Below are positions 1-7,317 of a stretch of 35,337 nt of DNA, one piece after another. Every line of letters begins with the position of its first letter. Positions within the stretch are counted from its first letter, which is position 1. A program made the translations under genes and the position numbers. This DNA is from Paracoccaceae bacterium (GTDB lineage Bacteria > Pseudomonadota > Alphaproteobacteria > Rhodobacterales > Rhodobacteraceae): the NCBI GenBank assembly GCA_947461435.1, contig CANHLE010000029.1, positions 1 to 35,337 on the forward strand. The letters are read 5' to 3'. Below the pieces are notes generated by a model. It was not told where the DNA came from. It did no database searches and saw only the letters and a program-made list of their open reading frames with translations.

Positions 1-171
1 GGCGCCTTCATCACCGCGCTGATCAATTTCGTGATCATTGCCTTTGTGGTGTTCATGCTGGTCAAGGCGATGAACAAAATGATGCCAAAGAAGGCCGAGG
101 CGCCTGCCGCCCCTGCAGGGCCGTCTGAAGTTGACCTGTTGAAAGACATCTTGGCCGCGCTGAAGAAGTAA
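1..171 (+). CDS. mscL: Large-conductance mechanosensitive channel, C-terminal part (partial)
   Basis: The gene enters from the left edge; the last 56 residues are visible, ending in TAA at 169-171. The visible part holds the end of the second membrane helix ([20 protein letters not shown]), a short Lys/Pro/Ala linker and a C-terminal amphipathic helix ([14 protein letters not shown]), which is the usual MscL tail that bundles below the pore. MscL is a homopentameric inner-membrane channel that opens under membrane tension and protects the cell from hypo-osmotic shock. The gene is followed within about 20 bases by a strong terminator, so it is the last gene of its transcript. The identification rests on the tail only but is distinctive. 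Confidence 0.9.
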   Translation, partial: GAFITALINFVIIAFVVFMLVKAMNKMMPKKAEAPAAPAGPSEVDLLKDILAALKK

Positions 172-191
172 GTTTCTGACAGACAGAACGG

Positions 192-224
192 GGCCCCCCA
201 AATCATCCTGGGGGGCCTTTTTTT
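192..224 (+). terminator. Rho-independent terminator of mscL
   Basis: Perfect 9-bp GC-rich stem (192-200 with 209-217), 8-base loop, followed by seven T residues (218-224). It lies 20 bases after the mscL stop codon. Its T-tract touches the stop codon of the convergent msrQ-like gene (224-226). Confidence 0.93.
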
Positions 225-820
225 CAGGCCAGAGCCTGGGGGCGGGGCCGAAGATACAGCCACCAAAGACGATATAGGGTCAGGGCGATCAACGGCGCGA
301 AATTCACGACTGCGCCCATCGGATTGGACCAATTGTGCAGGCTGGCCCAGTGCAACAAGGTCAGGATCGCGGCGGCATAAGTGGCCCGCTGCACCGGCTT
401 CCACCATCTGCCCATTTTGCGCACCGCCAAATCCAGACTTGTGGCGGCCAACGGTATAAAGATCGCAAAGGCGGCCCAACCTGTCCACATGTCAAAAGCG
501 GTGGCCTGAGACAGGATTTTGGCCAGGGTTCCTTCGCCCACCACATAAACATAAACATGCACGGCGGCGTAGGCGAAGGCGGCAACCCCGATATAGCGCC
601 GATTGGATTTGAGCCATCGCACCCAGTTTGCGCCTTTTGTCAGATACATCAGCGGGGTCACCAGCATGGAGAGGATCAAAAGCCGCGCCGCCCATTCGCC
701 CGAGGGGTGAAGAAGGCCGTGAAACGCGCGGCCGGTTTCGGTCAATAGGGCGGGCATCATGGTCAGGGCCGGAAGGGCCAACAGCCCCCAGACCCAATAG
801 GGTGAATATCTCTTAAACAT
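224..820 (-). CDS. msrQ: MsrQ/YedZ-like haem-binding membrane subunit
   Basis: A 198-residue polytopic membrane protein of the ferric-reductase-like transmembrane family. Several hydrophobic helices carry histidines suitable for b-haem ligation (FHGLLHP near the N-terminus, AVHVYVYV in the middle, LLHWASLHNW near the C-terminus). MsrQ passes electrons from the quinone pool or a flavin reductase to the periplasmic molybdoenzyme MsrP, which repairs methionine sulfoxide in envelope proteins. The start is the ATG at 820, because AAGAGG lies six bases upstream; a longer reading frame to 907 would run through the ald terminator. No msrP is adjacent in this window, unlike in many genomes, so the electron acceptor here is not shown by context. 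A generic ferric-reductase-like protein is the alternative. Confidence 0.8.
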   Translation of the reverse strand: MFKRYSPYWVWGLLALPALTMMPALLTETGRAFHGLLHPSGEWAARLLILSMLVTPLMYLTKGANWVRWLKSNRRYIGVAAFAYAAVHVYVYVVGEGTLAKILSQATAFDMWTGWAAFAIFIPLAATSLDLAVRKMGRWWKPVQRATYAAAILTLLHWASLHNWSNPMGAVVNFAPLIALTLYRLWWLYLRPRPQALA

Positions 821-887
821 CGAAGCCTCTTGATTGGTACAAAAGCTTCTACGTTGGCCCTGCGCCGTTCCGTTGCGCGGCACCCCC

Positions 888-917
888 AAAAAAAAGGGCG
901 GCCCCAAAGGACCGCCC
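888..917 (-). terminator. Rho-independent terminator of ald
   Basis: On the minus strand a 9-bp stem (917-909 with 904-896, one G-T wobble), 4-base loop and a run of eight T (895-888). It begins about 20 bases after the alanine dehydrogenase stop codon and separates ald from the msrQ-like gene. Confidence 0.9.
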
Positions 918-937
918 CGATTGGCGCGAGAGCGCCC

Positions 938-2056
938 TTACAGGCTGAGCGCCTGTTCGCCGGTGATTGTGGGCAGCCCCAGCGCCGTGCCGATTGCGGC
1001 ATATGTCAGCTTGCCCGCGTGAACATTCAGGCCGTTCAGCAGGTGCTTGTCGTCTGCGCAGGCCTTTTTCCAGCCCTTGTTCGCCAGCGCCATCAAGAAA
1101 GGCATTGTGGCGTTGCCCAAGGCCTGTGTTGAGGTGCGGGCCACGGCACCGGGCATGTTGGCAACGCAGTAATGCATGATCCCGTCCACTTCGTAGATCG
1201 GATCCTGATGGGTGGTGGCATGGCTGGTTTCAAAGCAGCCCCCCTGATCAATGGCCACATCGACCAACGCCGCGCCGGGTTTCAGTTCGGCCAGCTGCGC
1301 ACGGCTGATGAGCTTTGGGGCGGCCGCGCCCGGGATCAGGACCGCGCCGATGATCAGATCAGCCTCGCGGGCCAAGGCGATTGTATTGCCTGCGCTGGCA
1401 TAGGCGTTCTTGAAGGCATGCCCAAACACATCATCCAGATACCGAAGCCGATTGACCGAACGGTCGATCACGGTGACATCCGCGCCCATGCCGGCTGCGA
1501 CCTTTCCCGCATGCGTGCCCACAACGCCGCCGCCAATCACCAGAACCTTGGCGGGCAAAACACCCGGAACGCCGCCAAGCAAGACACCGCGCCCGCCGTT
1601 GGCCTTTTGCAACGTCCATGCGCCAACTTGAGGAGCAAGGCGACCGGCCACTTCGGACATGGGTGCCAAAAGTGGCAGCCCGCCACGATCATCGGTCACG
1701 GTTTCGTAGGCGATGCAGGTGGCGCCAGAGGCCAGAAGATCGGCCGTCTGCTCTGGATCGGGGGCAAGGTGCAGATAAGTGAACAAGATCTGGCCGGGGC
1801 GCAGACGCTTGCGTTCAACGGCCTGCGGTTCCTTGACCTTCACGATCATGTCGGCGGCAGCAAAAATTTCTTCCGCGGTCGCAAGGATTTTGGCCCCAGC
1901 GGCGGCATAGTCGGCATCGGAAAAGCCTGCACCCATCCCGGCCATGGTTTCGATCATGACCTGATGACCGGCATTCACCGCCTCGCGCGCGGCATCCGGT
2001 GTCATCCCGACGCGGAATTCCTGCGGTTTGATCTCTTTCGGGCAACCGATTTTCAT
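938..2056 (-). CDS. ald: Alanine dehydrogenase
   Basis: Complete 372-residue protein, the normal length for the family. It interconverts L-alanine + NAD+ and pyruvate + ammonia + NADH in the cytoplasm. The N-terminal domain carries the substrate and catalytic residues Lys75 (in KVKEP) and His96 (in YLHLAPD). The Rossmann motif GGGVVGTHAGKVAAGMGA with VID binds NAD. The start at 2056 is supported by GGAGG eight bases upstream. It is divergent from an Lrp/AsnC-family gene, the common arrangement in which the regulator senses amino acids and activates ald. A strong terminator follows. Confidence 0.97.
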   Translation of the reverse strand: MKIGCPKEIKPQEFRVGMTPDAAREAVNAGHQVMIETMAGMGAGFSDADYAAAGAKILATAEEIFAAADMIVKVKEPQAVERKRLRPGQILFTYLHLAPDPEQTADLLASGATCIAYETVTDDRGGLPLLAPMSEVAGRLAPQVGAWTLQKANGGRGVLLGGVPGVLPAKVLVIGGGVVGTHAGKVAAGMGADVTVIDRSVNRLRYLDDVFGHAFKNAYASAGNTIALAREADLIIGAVLIPGAAAPKLISRAQLAELKPGAALVDVAIDQGGCFETSHATTHQDPIYEVDGIMHYCVANMPGAVARTSTQALGNATMPFLMALANKGWKKACADDKHLLNGLNVHAGKLTYAAIGTALGLPTITGEQALSL

Positions 2057-2197
2057 TGCGTCCTCCCAGACTTTTTCAGCATCTTCGGCTGTCAGTCTGA
2101 TCCGATTTGGGTGCAGATGTTTTGATTTTCCTGTGGCCCTGAACCATATTTATGATAGATTATTCTGAATTCTGTAACATTTATCGAAGAATCCACC
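2057..2197. promoter_or_regulatory. Divergent ald / Lrp-type regulator control region
   Basis: 141-bp gap between two divergent starts. The part at 2140-2190 is markedly AT-rich compared with the surroundings, as usual for Lrp-type binding regions. On the plus strand TATGAT (2151-2156) resembles a -10 element but I see no good -35. The stretch around 2155-2170 (TAGATTATTCTGAATTCTG) resembles the degenerate Lrp consensus only partly. Function is inferred from gene arrangement. Confidence 0.4.
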
Positions 2198-2662
2198 ATG
2201 CTTTCCGAACTTGACGCAACTGACCGGCGCATTTTGACTGTCTTGCAAAAGGAAGGTCGGATCACCAATGCCGAGTTGTCAGAGCGGGTGAATCTGTCGC
2301 CCTCTGCCTGCCATCGCCGGGTGGAACGGCTGGAGACCGAGGGGTTCATCGCGGCCTATGTCGCCTTGTTGGACGCGCGCCGTTTGGGCCGGCAGACCAC
2401 TGTCTTCGTCGAGATCACGCTGCAAGGTCAGGCTGATGATCTGCTGGATGCCTTTGAACGGGAGGTGGCGCGGATTCCGGACATTCTGGAATGTCATCTG
2501 ATGGCGGGGACCGCGGATTACCTGTTGAAGATCATGGCGGAAAACACCGAAGACTTTGCGCGCATCCACCGCCAACACCTGTCGCGGTTGCCCGGCGTGC
2601 GGCAAATGCAAAGCTCTTTCGCGCTGCGCACGGTAGTCAAAACCACGGCCTTGGCGGTTTAA
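2198..2662 (+). CDS. Lrp/AsnC family transcriptional regulator
   Basis: 154 residues, the typical length. An N-terminal winged helix-turn-helix (LDATDRRILTVLQKEGRI, then SERVNLSPSACHRRVERLE) is followed by the RAM/AsnC ligand-binding domain (FVEITLQGQ..., ILECHLMAGTADYLLKI). Members bind DNA as octamers or hexadecamers and respond to amino acids. Because it is divergent from ald, control of alanine catabolism (as by AldR-type regulators) is the most likely job; that part is inferred from context. The ribosome site before the ATG (GAAGAA) is weak. Its TAA overlaps the stop of the convergent DUF2161 gene in a shared TTAA. Confidence 0.92.
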   Translation: MLSELDATDRRILTVLQKEGRITNAELSERVNLSPSACHRRVERLETEGFIAAYVALLDARRLGRQTTVFVEITLQGQADDLLDAFEREVARIPDILECHLMAGTADYLLKIMAENTEDFARIHRQHLSRLPGVRQMQSSFALRTVVKTTALAV

Positions 2663-3351
2663 TCTGTCGCACGATCCGGCAGGAACAGGCCCAGCGCCGC
2701 AAGGTCGGTACCCGACAGGGCAAGATCGGCACGGCCCTTGTCGGTAAGGGCGTAAATCCCGCGGTCAACGCGGTAAAACCAACCATAGTGATCATCCCGC
2801 ATCATCGCGCTTGCCCGCGCGGCACCTGCAGCTTTGGCCACGGCTGCGGCCTTCATCGGCCCGCCGTGCAAGGCAAAGGCGCAGCGCAACGCATCTTGGC
2901 GATAGGCGGTCATCCGTTTGATCCGGGTTGTGCCGCCCGTGTTGGGATCGCCGACCCGCCGCTCAAACTCGCGCAGAAGGCCTGCCGCGCGGCGCAGATT
3001 TTTGCGCGGGGCATAGGGGGCGGGATCCAGATGTGCCACGACCGACTGATCTTTGACGGCCAGAAGACCCAGACCCAGCCGGCGGCACAGGGCGATGATA
3101 TCGCGGTAGCGCAGTTTCCAGCCTCTTTCGCCCGAAACCGGCACAGCCAGATAGACATCGTCAAACAGGGTTTGCCGGTCGATCCCTTGCAGGACAAGGG
3201 CCAAGGAAAAAGTCAGCTTTATTTCGACGACAAGGGGCGGCTCTTGCCCGCGCTGGGCCATGACATCGCAGGCCCCGACCTCGGCCTTCACCTCATAGCC
3301 TTGGGCCTGAAGATAGGCCTTGATCGCCGGATAAAGATCGGATTCGCGCAT
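2659..3351 (-). CDS. DUF2161 protein, PD-(D/E)XK nuclease-like fold
   Basis: 230 residues. The N-terminal half has a PD-(D/E)XK-like active-site pattern: Asp29 in GACDVMAQ and Glu43-Ile-Lys45 in VVEIKLTF, with the acid-x-Lys on the second strand as in restriction-enzyme-like nucleases. The C-terminal part (about 150-215) looks like a winged helix (MKAAAVAKAAGAARASAMM, then GIYALTDKGRADL). This matches DUF2161, annotated as a putative phosphodiesterase; the substrate is unknown to me. The start at 3351 follows AAGGA. It lies 75 bases downstream of the transglutaminase-like gene on the same strand and may share its transcript. A housekeeping nuclease is as likely as a defence role. Confidence 0.8.
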   Translation of the reverse strand: MRESDLYPAIKAYLQAQGYEVKAEVGACDVMAQRGQEPPLVVEIKLTFSLALVLQGIDRQTLFDDVYLAVPVSGERGWKLRYRDIIALCRRLGLGLLAVKDQSVVAHLDPAPYAPRKNLRRAAGLLREFERRVGDPNTGGTTRIKRMTAYRQDALRCAFALHGGPMKAAAVAKAAGAARASAMMRDDHYGWFYRVDRGIYALTDKGRADLALSGTDLAALGLFLPDRATD

Positions 3352-3426
3352 ATCATCCTTGGCCGCAAGCTGCCGCGCATCTTGGCGCGAAGCGGCGGCG
3401 GCGAAAAGCCCGAAAAGGCCGCGGCG

Positions 3427-4239
3427 TCAGCCCGCGTCAGCGACCTGCTGCGCCCAGACCTTGAAGTTCTGCAAGATATGCGTGCCGAAGGAATGGATCA
3501 GCGGAACATCTGCCGCATCGCGCCCGTAGGCCACCACGATGCGCCCAATGCGCGGCGTATTGTTGCGCGGATCGAAGGTGTGCCATGCCCCGTCCAAAAA
3601 CACCTCCATCCAGGCGGCAAAATCCATCGGGCCGGTGATCGGCACACCGATATCGCCCAAATAGCCATTCACATAGCGCGTGGGCAGGTTCATGCAGCGG
3701 CACAGGGCAATCGCAAGATGCGCGAAATCGCGGCACACGCCTGTCCGATCTTGCCAGCCTTCAAAGGCGGTGCGCGTCACGCGGGCGTTCATGTAGTCAA
3801 ACCGGATGTGGTTGTGCACATAATCGCAAATCGCCTGCACGCGGGCATGGCCGGGCGCGGTTGTGCCGAACATGTCCCACGCCATTTGACTAAGCCGATC
3901 GGTTTCGCAGTAGCGGCTGCCCAAAAGGTAGATCAACACGTCATCCGGCAGATCGGAGATCGGGGTTTCCACAAGCCAAGGCTTGTAGGGGTCTGGGGCG
4001 GCGGTCACCTCGATCACCTGATCGCTGCGCAGGGTGAACAGGCCGGCCGGTGCGATGAACCGCCGGCAGGTGTTGCCCCACAGATCGCGGTAGCTGCTGC
4101 CTTGGGTCGCGGGGACGGTGCTGACCCCCGACTGCCACCGCAGATCATCCCGCAATTCGTCGCGCACAGACATCATGGCAATCATCGGCGTGTCCTGCGC
4201 ACAGGACACCGAAATATCGTAGCCAAACTTGATCAGCAT
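3427..4239 (-). CDS. Transglutaminase-like (cysteine protease fold) protein
   Basis: 270 residues: an N-terminal beta-rich domain (about 1-95) and a transglutaminase core (about 130-240). The catalytic Cys is Cys169 in RTGVCRDFAHLA, and the acid is Asp223 in HTFDPRNN. The position usually occupied by the catalytic His (DFHAW) reads DFAAW here (Ala208). My recollection is that related bacterial proteins also vary at this position, so loss of activity is not certain. Such proteins are usually cytoplasmic proteases or amidases of unknown substrate. There is no signal peptide. The start at 4239 is the first ATG, with a purine-rich GGGTGTGGA before it. Confidence 0.85.
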   Translation of the reverse strand: MLIKFGYDISVSCAQDTPMIAMMSVRDELRDDLRWQSGVSTVPATQGSSYRDLWGNTCRRFIAPAGLFTLRSDQVIEVTAAPDPYKPWLVETPISDLPDDVLIYLLGSRYCETDRLSQMAWDMFGTTAPGHARVQAICDYVHNHIRFDYMNARVTRTAFEGWQDRTGVCRDFAHLAIALCRCMNLPTRYVNGYLGDIGVPITGPMDFAAWMEVFLDGAWHTFDPRNNTPRIGRIVVAYGRDAADVPLIHSFGTHILQNFKVWAQQVADAG

Positions 4240-4395
4240 TCCACACCCATTATAGCCAAGCCCATGTCTGTAAACGCATGCCGGGTTGAAAACGTTCCAT
4301 GGGAATCTGCATTTTCAGATAATTTGGATTAGACATCTTCGGTCCTGCCCAATCGCGCGGCAATTGGACCTGCGCCGTGCGGCTGTGCAGGCGAA

Positions 4396-4426
4396 AAGAA
4401 AAACCCCCGGCCTCTCGGACGGGGGT
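4396..4426 (-). terminator. Rho-independent terminator downstream of rpsU
   Basis: On the minus strand a stem ACCCCCG/CGGGGGT (4426-4420 with 4409-4403), loop of 10, followed by a T-rich run (about 4403-4396). It lies 80 bases after the rpsU stop. The 80-base interval contains two further short hairpins (about 4437-4450 and 4490-4501). No gene is visible between 4240 and 4395. Confidence 0.8.
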
Positions 4427-4508
4427 CAATCAGATTGGAGATCGCTCTCCCAGGGTCGCTAACGGGGCTCTGGCTGAACCGCCGGTTTGCAGCACGCTGC
4501 AAGACCGA

Positions 4509-4715
4509 CTACATCCCGCCTTCGCGCTGAAGCTTCTTACGCGCGAGCTTGCGCGCACGGCGCACGGCTTCGGCGGATTCGCGAGCTTTCTTGACGGAGG
4601 GCTTCTCGAAATGTTGCTTGAGCTTCATTTCGCGGAACACGCCTTCGCGCTGGAGCTTTTTCTTGAGGGCCCGAAGGGCTTGCTCAACGTTATTGTCGCG
4701 GACGCTGACCTGCAT
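4509..4715 (-). CDS. rpsU: 30S ribosomal protein S21
   Basis: 68 residues, highly basic, beginning [20 protein letters not shown], the standard S21 N-terminus. S21 sits in the small subunit near the anti-Shine-Dalgarno end of 16S rRNA and helps initiation. The start at 4715 is preceded by a good ribosome site (GAGAGGTGG, about eight bases away). It is divergent from the COQ9 gene; a perfect inverted repeat lies between them (4746-4760). It appears monocistronic, with its own terminator. Confidence 0.97.
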   Translation of the reverse strand: MQVSVRDNNVEQALRALKKKLQREGVFREMKLKQHFEKPSVKKARESAEAVRRARKLARKKLQREGGM

Positions 4716-4745
4716 GTGGTTTTCACCACCTCTCTAAGTTAAAGT

Positions 4746-4760
4746 TGCACAAATTGTGCA
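4746..4760. promoter_or_regulatory. Perfect inverted repeat between rpsU and COQ9
   Basis: TGCACAAATTGTGCA, two 7-base arms around a central A. On the minus strand it lies about 30 bases before the rpsU start and overlaps the place where a -10 element would sit if TTGCTA (4781-4776) is the -35. This looks like a protein-binding operator; the protein is not known from the sequence. Confidence 0.5.
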
Positions 4761-4839
4761 GGCGTGCGGGCCATAGCAAACCGGGGCACGGTTGTCTATG
4801 AAAGATGGGAAGATCAGAGTGACAGAGGGTGAAAAGACC

Positions 4840-5511
4840 ATGGCAGAGGCGAAAGCACGGCTTTTGGCGGCGGCGTTGCCCCATGTCGCCTTTGACGGCT
4901 GGTCGCAGATGACCTTTTCGGCGGCCCTGACCGATTCGGGGTTGGCGCCGGGTTTGGCGGCCGGTCTATTCCCGCGGGGCGGTTTGGATCTGGCGGTGGC
5001 GTATCATCGTGCGGGCGACCGAACCATGACCGAGGCCTTGGCCATGCGCAATGATATGGGCACACTGAAGATCCGGCAGAAGATCGCCCTCGCCGTTCGT
5101 CTGAGGCTGGAGGCGGCCGACAAGGAATTGGTGCGGCGCGGAACGGCCCTGTTCGCCTTGCCAAGCCATGCCCCGGAAGGTGCAACGCTGATCTGGGGCA
5201 CGGCGGATGCCATATGGAGGGCGCTGAATGATCCGTCGACCGACGTGAACTGGTACACCAAACGCGCCACCTTGTCGGCGCTTTATGCGTCGGTGGTTCT
5301 GTTTTGGCTGGGTGATGAGAGCGAGGGCAGTGCGGCCACCTGGGAATTCCTGGACCGCCGCATCGAGAATGTCATGCAGATTGAAAAGGCCAAAGGGGCC
5401 TTTCGCGAGAATTCGCTTGGGCGGGCACTTTTGCAGGGTCCGCTCAAGATTTTTGAAAGACTTCATGCCCCACAAGGGGCCAAAGACCTGCCCGGCACCA
5501 CGACCCTTTAG
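4840..5511 (+). CDS. COQ9 family ubiquinone biosynthesis protein
   Basis: 223 residues from the ATG at 4840. The N-terminal part is helical and TetR-like without a convincing DNA-binding helix. The C-terminal part carries the COQ9 signature (DVNWYTKRATLSALYASVVLFW, here split: DVNWYTKRATLSAL then YASVVLFWLGDES). COQ9 binds lipids and assists the COQ7-type hydroxylation step in ubiquinone synthesis at the membrane. The frame is open further upstream to TTG 4792 and ATG 4798, but only the ATG at 4840 has a fitting ribosome site (GAGGGTG, about nine bases). It is divergent from rpsU and followed after 8 bases by an oxidoreductase gene, likely co-transcribed. Confidence 0.88.
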   Translation: MAEAKARLLAAALPHVAFDGWSQMTFSAALTDSGLAPGLAAGLFPRGGLDLAVAYHRAGDRTMTEALAMRNDMGTLKIRQKIALAVRLRLEAADKELVRRGTALFALPSHAPEGATLIWGTADAIWRALNDPSTDVNWYTKRATLSALYASVVLFWLGDESEGSAATWEFLDRRIENVMQIEKAKGAFRENSLGRALLQGPLKIFERLHAPQGAKDLPGTTTL

Positions 5512-5519
5512 GAATCTTC

Positions 5520-6512
5520 ATGTCTCTGTCCAATTCCATGCTTGCGATCGAAATCCAAGACGTCGGCGGTCCTGACGTTCTGAAACCCATTTCTGCGCCG
5601 GTGCCGGTGCCGGGGCATGGCCAGATCATCATTCGGCTTGCCTATGCGGGGGTGAACCGGCCCGATGCCTTGCAGCGCGCGGGCGCCTATGCGCCGCCGC
5701 CATCCGCCTCGCCGTTGCCGGGATTGGAAGGGGCGGGGACCGTGGTGGCCTGCGGTCCGGGGGTTACGCGCTGGCAGATCGGCGACAAGGTTTGCGCGCT
5801 GCTGCCCGGGGGCGGATATGCCGAATATGCGGCAACCCACGAAAGCCACGCCTTGCCCGTTCCGGCGGGCCTGTCGATGCGAGATGCCGCGTGTTTGCCG
5901 GAAACCTGCTTTACGGTGTGGTCGAATGTGGTGATGCGCGGCAAGTTGAAAGCCGGAGAGATTTTTCTGGTTCACGGGGGCACGTCGGGTATCGGAACGA
6001 CCGCGATCCAAATTGCCCGCGCTTTGGGCGCGCGGGTGTTCGCAACCGCCGGATCGGACGAGAAATGCGCGGCCTGCGTCACGCTTGGGGCGGAACGGGC
6101 CATCAATTACCGCACCGAAGATTACGTTGAAATCCTGCGCAAAGCCGGCGGGGCCGATGTGATTTTGGACATGGTGGGCGGCCCTTACCTGCCGCGCAAC
6201 ATCAAGTCTTTGGCAGATGATGGGCGATTGGTGCAGATCGCTTTCTTACAGGGCGCCAAGGTTGAGGCGAATTTCGCAGAGCTGATGACACGGCGTTTGA
6301 CCTTCACCGGGTCCACCTTGCGGCCGCAATCCGATCAGGCGAAGGCCCGCATCGCGGCAGAGGTCGAGGCCCATGTCTGGCCGATGATCGCGCGCGGGGC
6401 GTTTCAGGTTGTGATCGACAGCGAATACCCGTTGGCCGCCGCCGCCGCCGCCCATTGGCGGATCGAATCCAGCGGGCATATCGGCAAGATCGTGCTGAAA
6501 GTGGAAGAGTAA
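5520..6512 (+). CDS. NAD(P)H quinone oxidoreductase, zinc-independent MDR family (PIG3-like)
   Basis: 330 residues, the usual length for medium-chain dehydrogenase/reductases of the quinone reductase branch. The N-terminal GroES-like domain contains YAGVNRPDALQRAG and PGLEGAGTV, without the zinc-binding cysteines of alcohol dehydrogenases. The nucleotide-binding domain has HGGTSGIGTTAIQIA and a conserved GGPY/RNIK region. It probably reduces quinones or enones with NADPH in the cytoplasm. The start at 5520 is preceded by AGGAA; a second ATG at 5538 is possible. Its position eight bases after COQ9 would fit quinone metabolism, but that link is inferred. It converges with the RNase T2 gene. Confidence 0.9.
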   Translation: MSLSNSMLAIEIQDVGGPDVLKPISAPVPVPGHGQIIIRLAYAGVNRPDALQRAGAYAPPPSASPLPGLEGAGTVVACGPGVTRWQIGDKVCALLPGGGYAEYAATHESHALPVPAGLSMRDAACLPETCFTVWSNVVMRGKLKAGEIFLVHGGTSGIGTTAIQIARALGARVFATAGSDEKCAACVTLGAERAINYRTEDYVEILRKAGGADVILDMVGGPYLPRNIKSLADDGRLVQIAFLQGAKVEANFAELMTRRLTFTGSTLRPQSDQAKARIAAEVEAHVWPMIARGAFQVVIDSEYPLAAAAAAHWRIESSGHIGKIVLKVEE

Positions 6513-6520
6513 GACGGGAG

Positions 6521-7162
6521 CTAGCGGATCGCCTCAAGCGCGGCATCTGTCATCTTGCAGTCGCGGATCACATCGCTGCCACACCTGCGCGGTTCCAGAT
6601 CTTTGGTCAGACACAGGCGCACCTCGGCGATCAGGCCGTCGTCGCACAAAACGGTGATCTGATCGCCGCTGAGGGCCGGGTTCGACTCGCGAAAGGCCTC
6701 TTCGATGACCTGCGCGGGAAGGGTCAGATCCTTTGTCACGGCGGCAAAGACCGGCGGCATTGTGACGCTTTGAAAGGCGCGGCGAGAGGCATCAATATAG
6801 TCCGGCGCAGACAGACCCGAGCAGCGCCCGTGCTTTTTCCATTCGTAAAAGGCCAGCCCGGCCCCCCCCATGATATCGGCCATCTGGGCCGTTTCGCCGC
6901 GGGTCGGATCGCGCATGCCCGTGCGGCAATAGCTGGGATAGCCCTGTTCGAACTGCGGCCACAGACCGTGCAAGACCCAGCCCTTGCCCGTGCCCGTGTC
7001 GCATTGCGGATCGCCGCGCCCATCGCCTGTCAATTCGCACCAAGCCGGCGACCAAGACAAGCTCATCACATAGTAGTCAAAATCGCCGGCGCGGTCCCCT
7101 TCGGCGCAGGCCGGCCCCCCGAAGCCAATTGCAACAACAAACGCCCAAAGACCCAGCCGCAT
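6521..7162 (-). CDS. Secreted ribonuclease T2 family protein
   Basis: 213 residues with a Sec signal peptide (MRLGLWAFVVAIGFGG, cleavage likely after ACA at about residue 20). Both RNase T2 active-site boxes are present: CAS-I HGLWPQ (His65) and CAS-II EWKKHGRCSG (Glu107, Lys110, His111). Several cysteines could form the conserved disulfides. These enzymes cut single-stranded RNA through 2',3'-cyclic intermediates in the periplasm or outside the cell, probably for nutrient scavenging. The ribosome site AGGGAAAG precedes the ATG. On the minus strand TGATATACT (7198-7190) is a good extended -10 promoter about 30 bases upstream of the start. Confidence 0.95.
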   Translation of the reverse strand: MRLGLWAFVVAIGFGGPACAEGDRAGDFDYYVMSLSWSPAWCELTGDGRGDPQCDTGTGKGWVLHGLWPQFEQGYPSYCRTGMRDPTRGETAQMADIMGGAGLAFYEWKKHGRCSGLSAPDYIDASRRAFQSVTMPPVFAAVTKDLTLPAQVIEEAFRESNPALSGDQITVLCDDGLIAEVRLCLTKDLEPRRCGSDVIRDCKMTDAALEAIR

Positions 7163-7189
7163 TTTCGCTTTCCCTTTGCAATAAATCGC

Positions 7190-7198
7190 AGTATATCA
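7190..7198 (-). promoter_or_regulatory. Extended -10 promoter for RNase T2 gene
   Basis: Minus-strand TGATATACT matches the extended -10 pattern TGnTATAAT with one mismatch. Transcription would start near 7183, about 20 bases before the start codon at 7162. No good -35 is seen, which is common with extended -10 promoters. Confidence 0.45.
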
Positions 7199-7227
7199 CC
7201 CCTCGAATTCCCAAAATCGTGGAACTC

Positions 7228-7243
7228 GCGGACCAAGGTCCGC
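7228..7243. repeat. Inverted repeat upstream of trcR
   Basis: Perfect 7-base arms GCGGACC / GGTCCGC around AA, in the divergent RNase T2 / trcR control region, 75 bases before the trcR start. It may be an operator or a hairpin in the leader; the sequence alone does not decide. Confidence 0.45.
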
Positions 7244-7317
7244 AGCCGTTTTCCCGGCACGGGAGAGATTTGTAAAGGCCCGCCCGACGTGGCGCGCAAA
7301 CGCTGAGAGGATTGTCG

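Noticed and set aside
2659-3351. Restriction or anti-phage nuclease
   Set aside because: The PD-(D/E)XK pattern fits, but there is no methylase, partner or mobile context; DUF2161 is a common chromosomal gene.
2491-4332. 613-codon plus-strand open frame
   Set aside because: It is the shadow of the DUF2161 and transglutaminase-like genes; composition is of antisense type and it has no motif.
4840-5511. TetR-type regulator
   Set aside because: The N-terminal helices resemble TetR, but the C-terminal COQ9 signature is clear.
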